Assembly (NCBI GenBank): GCA_027315115.1
Contig: DAHUYQ010000039.1
Location: 1 to 64,000, forward strand
DNA length: 64,000 bases
Origin: Solirubrobacterales bacterium
GTDB lineage: Bacteria; Actinomycetota; Thermoleophilia; Solirubrobacterales; Solirubrobacteraceae
Direction of reading: 5' to 3'
Under the pieces are notes generated by a model that was not told where the DNA came from, did no database searches, and saw only the letters and a program-made list of their open reading frames with translations. Of this stretch, positions 57,940 through 64,000 are shown piece after piece. Position numbers and translations under genes: made by a program. Each line of letters starts with the position of its first letter. Position 1 is the first letter of the stretch.

Positions 57940-60141
57940 ATGCCAACTGCTCGCCTCACCAGGCGGCTGGTCGGCCGGGTACTGCTGGGTCTACCTTACC
58001 CCTCTCGCAGCGGACGGCTGACCGCACCTTCAAGCCAGCGCTTCGGAGCGTGGTGGACACGCCACCCAAGGCTGCTGCATGCCTTCGCGCTGCTTGCGCT
58101 CTGCTGGAGCGCCGGCTACCTGGCCTGGCGGATCGGCTTCAGCGCCGGGGGCGCAGAGCCCGTCCTCTGGGGAGCGCTGCTGCTCGCCGAGCTCTACGGG
58201 CTCTGGAACCTCGCCATGCTTGCGTGGATGACCTGGGAGGTCGGCGTGCGCGACGACCGGAGCACCGGCCTCGCGACAGGCTCGGCGGGCGCGGCCTGCG
58301 CCGCGGAGCTCACCGTCGATGTCTACATCTGCACATACGACGAGCCGCTGCACGTGCTGGAGGCGACGCTCGCCGGCTGCGCGCTGCTGGATCGAGCACA
58401 CACGACCTATGTCCTGGACGACGGCCGCCGCGAGGAGGTCCGGCAGCTCGCCGCAGCCTGGGATGCGACCTGGGTCACGCGGCCCGACAAAAGCCACGCC
58501 AAGGCAGGCAACATCAACCATGCGCTGCCGCTGACCGACGGCGATCTCGTGCTGGTGCTGGATGCGGACCACGTGCCGATGCCTGACGCGCTCAGCATTC
58601 TCTGCGAGCCGTTCGGTGACCCGACTGTCGCGCTGGTGCAGAGCCCGCACGACTTCTCCAACCACGACTCGATCCAGCACTACGCGCTGGGACGCCACGA
58701 GCAGTCGCTGTTCTTCTCGGTGATCTGCCCCGGCAAGGACCGCCACGGCGCGGCGTTCTGGTGCGGCTCAGGCGCCGTGATCCGCCGCGACGCGCTGCTG
58801 CAGGCGGGTGGCGTGGCCACCGAGACGATCGCCGAGGACTTCCACACGACGATCAAGCTGCACAGTGCGGGATGGAAGAGCAGGTACGAGCCGCGCACCG
58901 TCGTTCAGGGCTTGGCGCCGCACGACCTGGCCTCCTATCTGCTGCAGCGCGACCGCTGGGCGCGCGGCAACCTCGCGGTCTTCACCACCCCGGAGAGCCC
59001 CCTGCGCGCTCGCGGTCTGAGCCGTGCGCAGCGGATGAGCTACTTCGCGAGCCTCACCGGCTATCTGGCGGGCCCGATGCGGCTGCTGCTGCTGGCCGTC
59101 CTGATCGCGGTGCTGTGGAGCGCCGCGCTGCCGCTGCGCGTCGCGCCGGTCGCGCTGGCGACGCTCTGGGCGCCCGCGACGCTGCTCGGCATCCTTGCCG
59201 GCACCGCGCTCTGCCGTGGCGTCCAGAGCGCCGCGGAGACGTCCCACTTCGAACTCTGCACAGCCGAGATCTTCACGCGGGCGCTGCGCTGCGCACTGAG
59301 GCCCGGCCGCGCGAGCTTTCGCGTCACGCCGAAGGAGGGCGTCGACCCCGGCGGCTGGCAGTCGGTGCGCCAGTTCCGTGCCGTGCTCGTGATCGCCGTG
59401 CTGCTGGGCGCGGGCATCGTGCTCAGAGTGATCCAGGACTTCGGCGCCGGGTTCCTCCCGAGCATGCCGGGCTTCGCCGCCTGGTTCGTGCCGTTGCTCG
59501 GCGCGCTGGAGTTAAGACGAGTGCTCCGCACCCTGGCGGTGGCCGGACGCAGACGCCAGCTCCGCACCGAGTACCGCACGCCGCTGGAGACCTCCGCGTT
59601 CGTGGAGCGGCTGCAGGCCGCCGAGCCGCCACTGTCTCTCGGGCGGCCGCGTGCCGCCGAGCCGCCGCAGTCCCTGGCACCGCCGCGTGCCGCCGAGCCG
59701 CCGCAGTCCCTGGCACCGCCGCAGGCCGTCGAGCTGACGCGGCCGCGGAGCGTCATCGCCGCAGAGCCGGCCAGGACGCCGCTGCTGGCCAAGGTCCACG
59801 ACATCACCCACTCGGGCCTCGGCTTCGAGCTGGCGACGCCGCTCGATCGGGAGACCGTGGTGCGCCTGTCGCTGCGCCTGCCAGGAGTCGACAGGGAGCG
59901 CGCGAGCACGATCACGTTCGAGGCGCAGGTCCGATCGTGCCACCAGACAAGCTCGGGCTGGCGAGTCGGCGCGGCGATCACGCACGCCGACGAGGACGCC
60001 CGTCGACGGATCGTCGAGTACTGCCACGTCGTCTGGCCCTACCTGCGGCTGCGTGGGATGGACGATCAGCTTCCACTCGCGGCGCCCACCACCGCGCCGC
60101 TGGCCGTCTCAGAGGTCTCTTTGGAGGCCGTGCCCGCATAG
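57940..60141 (+). CDS. cellulose synthase-like GT2 glycosyltransferase with C-terminal PilZ domain
   Basis: YICTYDEPLHVLEATLAGC; VLDADHVPMPDAL; QRDRWARGNL (QxxRW); multiple TM; PilZ-like THSGLGFELATPLDRETVVRLSLRLPG. Confidence 0.88.
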   Translation: MPTARLTRRLVGRVLLGLPYPSRSGRLTAPSSQRFGAWWTRHPRLLHAFALLALCWSAGYLAWRIGFSAGGAEPVLWGALLLAELYGLWNLAMLAWMTWEVGVRDDRSTGLATGSAGAACAAELTVDVYICTYDEPLHVLEATLAGCALLDRAHTTYVLDDGRREEVRQLAAAWDATWVTRPDKSHAKAGNINHALPLTDGDLVLVLDADHVPMPDALSILCEPFGDPTVALVQSPHDFSNHDSIQHYALGRHEQSLFFSVICPGKDRHGAAFWCGSGAVIRRDALLQAGGVATETIAEDFHTTIKLHSAGWKSRYEPRTVVQGLAPHDLASYLLQRDRWARGNLAVFTTPESPLRARGLSRAQRMSYFASLTGYLAGPMRLLLLAVLIAVLWSAALPLRVAPVALATLWAPATLLGILAGTALCRGVQSAAETSHFELCTAEIFTRALRCALRPGRASFRVTPKEGVDPGGWQSVRQFRAVLVIAVLLGAGIVLRVIQDFGAGFLPSMPGFAAWFVPLLGALELRRVLRTLAVAGRRRQLRTEYRTPLETSAFVERLQAAEPPLSLGRPRAAEPPQSLAPPRAAEPPQSLAPPQAVELTRPRSVIAAEPARTPLLAKVHDITHSGLGFELATPLDRETVVRLSLRLPGVDRERASTITFEAQVRSCHQTSSGWRVGAAITHADEDARRRIVEYCHVVWPYLRLRGMDDQLPLAAPTTAPLAVSEVSLEAVPA
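59617..59724 (+). repeat. three 36-nt in-frame tandem repeats in the GT2 gene
   Basis: AAEPPLSLGRPR / AAEPPQSLAPPR / AAEPPQSLAPPQ. Confidence 0.9.
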
Positions 60142-61043
60142 CCGGCAAGCCGCGCGCGCATCAGCGACACCGCTTCGGGGTTGCTGTCGATCAGCACGTA
60201 GCGCCGGCCGCTCTCCGCGGCGGCCGCCCCGAGCGTGCCGCTGCCCGCGAAGAAGTCCAGGCACCAGTCCCCCGGCCTGCTGGACGCGGCCACGATCCGG
60301 CGCAGGATCCCAAGCGGCTTCTGGGTGGGATAGCCGGTCTTCTCGGCGCCGCTGGTGGGCACGATCGTGTGCCACCACACGTCCGTCGGCAGCTTGCCGC
60401 GCGCAGCCTTCTCGGGGGTCACCAGCCCCGGCGCCATGTAGGGCTCGCGGTCCACCGCCTCACTGTCGAAGTGGTAGCGCCGCGGGTCCTTGACGTAGAC
60501 GAGGATCGTGTCGTGCTTGGCGGGCCAGCGGCGCTTGGAGCGCCCTCCGTAGTCGTAGGCCCACACGATCTCGTTCAGGAAGCACTCCCTGCCGAAGACG
60601 CGGTCCAGCAGCAGCTTGCAGTAGTGCGCCTCGCGGTAGTCGATGTGGAAGTAGAGCGTCCCTTCCTGGCTCAGGAGTCTGTGCGCGTGCCGCAGCCGCG
60701 GCTCCAGGAAGGCGAGGTAGTCGTCGTAGGCGTCCTCGTAGAGCTGCTCGGAGACCGGCGTGCTCGCATAGCGGCGCCCTTTGAAGCCGACCCGGTCCCC
60801 CTGCTCGTCCGGGACGGTCTGCAGGACGACGCGACGCCGCGAGCTGCCCGTGTTGAACGGCGGGTCGATGTAGATGAGCTGAAAGCTGCCGTCGGCGAAC
60901 TGGTCGAGCAGCTCGAGGTTCTCGCCTTCCAGGATCTCGTCGCGCTCCGGGGCGCGGGCGCCGCCTCGGAGAGGGGCGCGGGCAGCGCATCGGAGAGGGG
61001 CGCCAGCGGCGCCTCGGCGCGGGGCGCGGGCGCCGCCGCTCAC
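60066..61043 (-). CDS. site-specific DNA-methyltransferase (N4-cytosine/N6-adenine type)
   Basis: LIYIDPPFNTG (DPPF); TQKPLGILRRIV; DFFAGSGTLGAAA (FxGxG). Confidence 0.9.
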   Translation of the reverse strand: MSGGARAPRRGAAGAPLRCAARAPLRGGARAPERDEILEGENLELLDQFADGSFQLIYIDPPFNTGSSRRRVVLQTVPDEQGDRVGFKGRRYASTPVSEQLYEDAYDDYLAFLEPRLRHAHRLLSQEGTLYFHIDYREAHYCKLLLDRVFGRECFLNEIVWAYDYGGRSKRRWPAKHDTILVYVKDPRRYHFDSEAVDREPYMAPGLVTPEKAARGKLPTDVWWHTIVPTSGAEKTGYPTQKPLGILRRIVAASSRPGDWCLDFFAGSGTLGAAAAESGRRYVLIDSNPEAVSLMRARLAGYAGTASKETSETASGAVVGAASGS

Positions 61044-63805
61044 GCGACCGCCTTCAGATGGCGGTAGGGCGTGCCGCGCAGCTCGCGCACGACCGCGTCC
61101 AGCACGCCCTCCTCGTCCTGCCGGCGTCCGTCGGTGACCGCGCCGATCACCACCCGCTTGCGCTCCAGCAGCGTGGCGATCGTCTCGTCGATCGTGTCGC
61201 TGGCGAGCAGGTAGGTGGCGTTCACCGCGTCCTGCTGGCCGATCCGGTGACAGCGGTCCTCGGCCTGCTCCAGCTTCGCGGGGGTCCAGTCGAGCTCCAG
61301 GAACGCGACGTTGGACGAGCGCGTGAGTGTGAGGCCGTGCCCGGCCAGCTCGATCGAGCAGACGATTAGCTGATTGTCGAGCCCGCCCGCCCCGTCCGGC
61401 TCCTGGAAGGCGGTGACGGCGGCGTCCCGCGCGGCGTGGTCGTCGCCGCCGAGCACGTGCAGCGCGGTCGGGAAGCGCTCGATCACCGCGCGCTGGATCT
61501 TGCGGTGGCGGGCGAATACGACAAGGCGCTCCCCTGAGGCCAGGAAGTCGTGGATCCAGGCGAGCGCCGCGTGCAGCTTGCCCTCGGCGGCCAGCAGCTT
61601 CAGGGCGTTGAGCCTCACGAGCCGCTCGGCCCGAAGCGCCGCGGCGACCTTGGCGTCCAGCTCGCGCAGGTCCAGGGGCTGTGTGCGAAGCCAGGCGATC
61701 ACGTCGCGCTCGGCGAGTCTGTACTCCGACTCGTTGTCGAGCTCGACGGGCACGATCGCGCGCGTCTTGGCCGGAAGCTGCGGCAGCACCTCTGACTTCA
61801 GGCGGCGCACGAAGCAGCGCGAGCGGAGGTGCCAGTGCAGGCGTAGGTTCGCGTCGGCGCCCTGGAAGCGCCTGCTGAACTGCGCCCCGGAGCCGAACTC
61901 GGCGAGCCGGCCGATGATCCGAAGCTGTGAGATCAGCTCCGCCGGACGGTTCATCACCGGGGTGCCGGTGAGCGCGAGCACCAGGCCGTCCTTGGGCACC
62001 GCGGTCGCGAGACGGTGCACCGCCTGGGTGCGCTTGGCGGCGGCGTTCTTGCAGTAGTGGGCCTCGTCGAGCACGAGCGCGCGCGGACCAAGCGCGGAGA
62101 GCGCGGGCAGCCGCGCGGCGAGGATGTCGTAGTTTACGATGCTGATCTCGGCGTCCGGCAGCGGGCCCGCGCCGGTCCCGGAGACGACCTGCACCTCACG
62201 GCCGGGCAGCCAGCTTCGCACCTCGCGCGCCCAGTTGAGCTTCAGGCTGGCCGGGCAGACGACGACCGCCGGGTAGGCGCCGTCGGCCTCGATCGCGGCC
62301 AGCGCCTCAATCGTCTTGCCGAGCCCCTGCTCGTCGGCCAGGAACGCGCGCCGGCGCGAGAGCAGGTACTGCACGCCCGCGCGCTGGAACGGCTTCAGCT
62401 CGCCCGAGAGCTCCGGGACGTCCAGCTCGGCGTCGGTCGCCTTGGACAGCGCGACCAGGCCCGCCGCCTGCGCGTGCCGCTCGCGGATCTCCTGCAGCAC
62501 CGAAAGCGCCTCCGGGTCGACCCAGGCCTCGTGCTCGGCCAGGAACGCGTCCAGCTCCGGCACGCAGAAGGGATCCGCGTGGATCGCGGGCAGTCGTGCG
62601 TGCTCGTGACTCACCGAACGGCCGCCACCAGGCGGCAGCGCGCCCGGCAGCGCCGCGAAGGCGGGCTGCTGGCCGGGATCGTGGCCCGGGGCGAGCACGA
62701 ACGCCGGCTCCTCGTGGACGGTCGAAAGCTCCAGCACCGAGGGCGGCGCCGGCCGCCCCTCCACGAGCGCGGCGATGCAGCGGCGGGCGGCGGGGCTGAT
62801 CCAGCCTCCCGCTCGTGTGACCGTGAGCGAGTCCTCGATCAGCCGCCAGGACTCCAGGCTCAGCGGCAGGCTCGCGCCGCCCGGCACGCTTGCCGCGCGC
62901 TCACGCAGCTCGCTCGGCAGCCGCGAGGTCTCGCCCAGCAGCAGGAAGCAGGCCTCGCCGGCGGCGCCGGTGACTTCGAGCGTGCCGCGCCACGCGCAGG
63001 CCTGCTGCAGCCAGGCGCTGACGCGCACGTCGATCTCGGAGACCTCAAGCGCGGCGAGCAGCTCGGCGATCTGCAGCGCGTCGGGCTCGGCGGCGGCCAG
63101 CGCGAGGCTGCCGCCCATCGTCTCCCGCGCGTGCAGTCCGATCCGCCCCGCCAGCTCTCGGCCGAGCGATGCGTGCTCGGCCGCGATCACGACGAAGCGG
63201 CGGCCGTTTCGGTCGCGCCGCATCTCCACCTCGTGCGAGAGCCGGTCGCCGCCCGCCTCGCCGCCGCCCGCGCCGCCGGAATCCTCGGAGGCCGCGCTGC
63301 GACTGGCCTCGATGAGGGCGTGGCGCGCATCCCGTGAGAGCCGCAGGCCGCTCTGCCCGCGGCCGAGCGCGCCGATGATCATCACAGCCTGCTCGTCGAG
63401 CGGCATCAGCGCGCGGTCGATCAGCGGCAGCCGGTAGGCGCCCGGATGCTCCATCAACGCCTCCACGGCCGCGGGCGCGCGATCTGTGGGGAAGCTCAGC
63501 CACCAGCTCTCATCCGCCCGCGCCACGTCGACCAGGCACTCCTGGCCGTGCCTGCGGCGCCGCAGGCGGGCAAGCTCGGAGGCGAGCTCCTCGCTGATCT
63601 CCGGCTCGATCGGCAGACGCGAGAGGAGCTGCCCCACCGACTCCGCGATCTCCGGGTCCAGCGGCAGCCGCCAGACCCGCGACTCCGGGTCCCAGCGACG
63701 CCCCGGAATCGCGCGCAGCAGCTTGCGCAGGTCGTCGTCGTAGGGGAAGCGCAGCAGCGCATCCCCATCCTGCAGGTAGGCGTGGAGCGCGAAAGGCATG
63801 AGCAC
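61040..63805 (-). CDS. SNF2-family DEAD/DEAH helicase with N-terminal HARP-like domain
   Basis: LKPFQRAGVQYLLSRRRAFLADEQGLGKTIEALAAI; LDEAHYCKN; HRIGQQDAVNATYLLA; N-terminal AIPGRRWDPESRVWRLPL. Confidence 0.9.
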   Translation of the reverse strand: MLMPFALHAYLQDGDALLRFPYDDDLRKLLRAIPGRRWDPESRVWRLPLDPEIAESVGQLLSRLPIEPEISEELASELARLRRRRHGQECLVDVARADESWWLSFPTDRAPAAVEALMEHPGAYRLPLIDRALMPLDEQAVMIIGALGRGQSGLRLSRDARHALIEASRSAASEDSGGAGGGEAGGDRLSHEVEMRRDRNGRRFVVIAAEHASLGRELAGRIGLHARETMGGSLALAAAEPDALQIAELLAALEVSEIDVRVSAWLQQACAWRGTLEVTGAAGEACFLLLGETSRLPSELRERAASVPGGASLPLSLESWRLIEDSLTVTRAGGWISPAARRCIAALVEGRPAPPSVLELSTVHEEPAFVLAPGHDPGQQPAFAALPGALPPGGGRSVSHEHARLPAIHADPFCVPELDAFLAEHEAWVDPEALSVLQEIRERHAQAAGLVALSKATDAELDVPELSGELKPFQRAGVQYLLSRRRAFLADEQGLGKTIEALAAIEADGAYPAVVVCPASLKLNWAREVRSWLPGREVQVVSGTGAGPLPDAEISIVNYDILAARLPALSALGPRALVLDEAHYCKNAAAKRTQAVHRLATAVPKDGLVLALTGTPVMNRPAELISQLRIIGRLAEFGSGAQFSRRFQGADANLRLHWHLRSRCFVRRLKSEVLPQLPAKTRAIVPVELDNESEYRLAERDVIAWLRTQPLDLRELDAKVAAALRAERLVRLNALKLLAAEGKLHAALAWIHDFLASGERLVVFARHRKIQRAVIERFPTALHVLGGDDHAARDAAVTAFQEPDGAGGLDNQLIVCSIELAGHGLTLTRSSNVAFLELDWTPAKLEQAEDRCHRIGQQDAVNATYLLASDTIDETIATLLERKRVVIGAVTDGRRQDEEGVLDAVVRELRGTPYRHLKAVA

Positions 63806-63847
63806 TGCACGATAGGCCGTGGTGTGGATGCAACCGTCGCATCGCGC

Positions 63848-64000
63848 TCAGAGGCCGAGCTCGCCGAGGCAGGCGGCCCGCAGATGCTCCGGGCGCGCGA
63901 GGTTGAGCACCGGCACCCCGTGCGCACGCGCGACCCGCAGCGCCTGTCCGGTCCCGCCCGCGTCTGGACTGCCGCCATCGACGCTGCCGTCGGGCGTCCA
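63848..64000 (-). CDS. partial CDS, C-terminus of a YspA/DUF2493-like Rossmann protein
   Basis: WTPDGSVDGGSPDAGGTGQALRVARAHGVPVLNLARPEHLRAACLGELGL stop; runs off the window. Confidence 0.4.
   Translation of the reverse strand, partial: WTPDGSVDGGSPDAGGTGQALRVARAHGVPVLNLARPEHLRAACLGELGL

Overview
64-kb window from a high-GC actinobacterial chromosome; gene content and order suggest Thermoleophilia/Solirubrobacterales, but this is inference. Most of it is densely packed housekeeping operons: rsmB-fmt-def-priA, metK, der-cmk-aroA-tyrA-aroF, hisC, aroH-rluB, rlmN, scpAB-trpS, gcvT/H/PA/PB, and ftsQ-ftsZ. Accessory content falls in five places. (1) A ~12.35-kb integrative mobilizable element, about 44737-57091, is inserted at the 3' end of a tRNA-His. 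It is bounded by 50-bp direct repeats and carries a tyrosine integrase, NYN protein, small HTH protein, MobF relaxase, a GHKL-ATPase + RNase H pair, an atypical response regulator and an XRE regulator. The GHKL-ATPase + RNase H pair is my best candidate for an undescribed (possibly defensive) system. (2) A 'mobile mystery protein' A/B (HTH + Fic) module and a secreted protein split gcvT from gcvH. (3) An orphan AAA ATPase gene is preceded by seven TAGAC iterons at ~10-bp helical spacing. (4) A graveyard of truncated genes abuts the outer side of the element's left att site. (5) An overlapping DNA methyltransferase / HARP-SNF2 helicase pair lies at the right end. I also found an untracked 23-codon leader peptide rich in F/Y/W upstream of the DAHP synthase gene. 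No CRISPR array or rRNA was seen. All assignments come from reading motifs and translations by eye; no database search was run.
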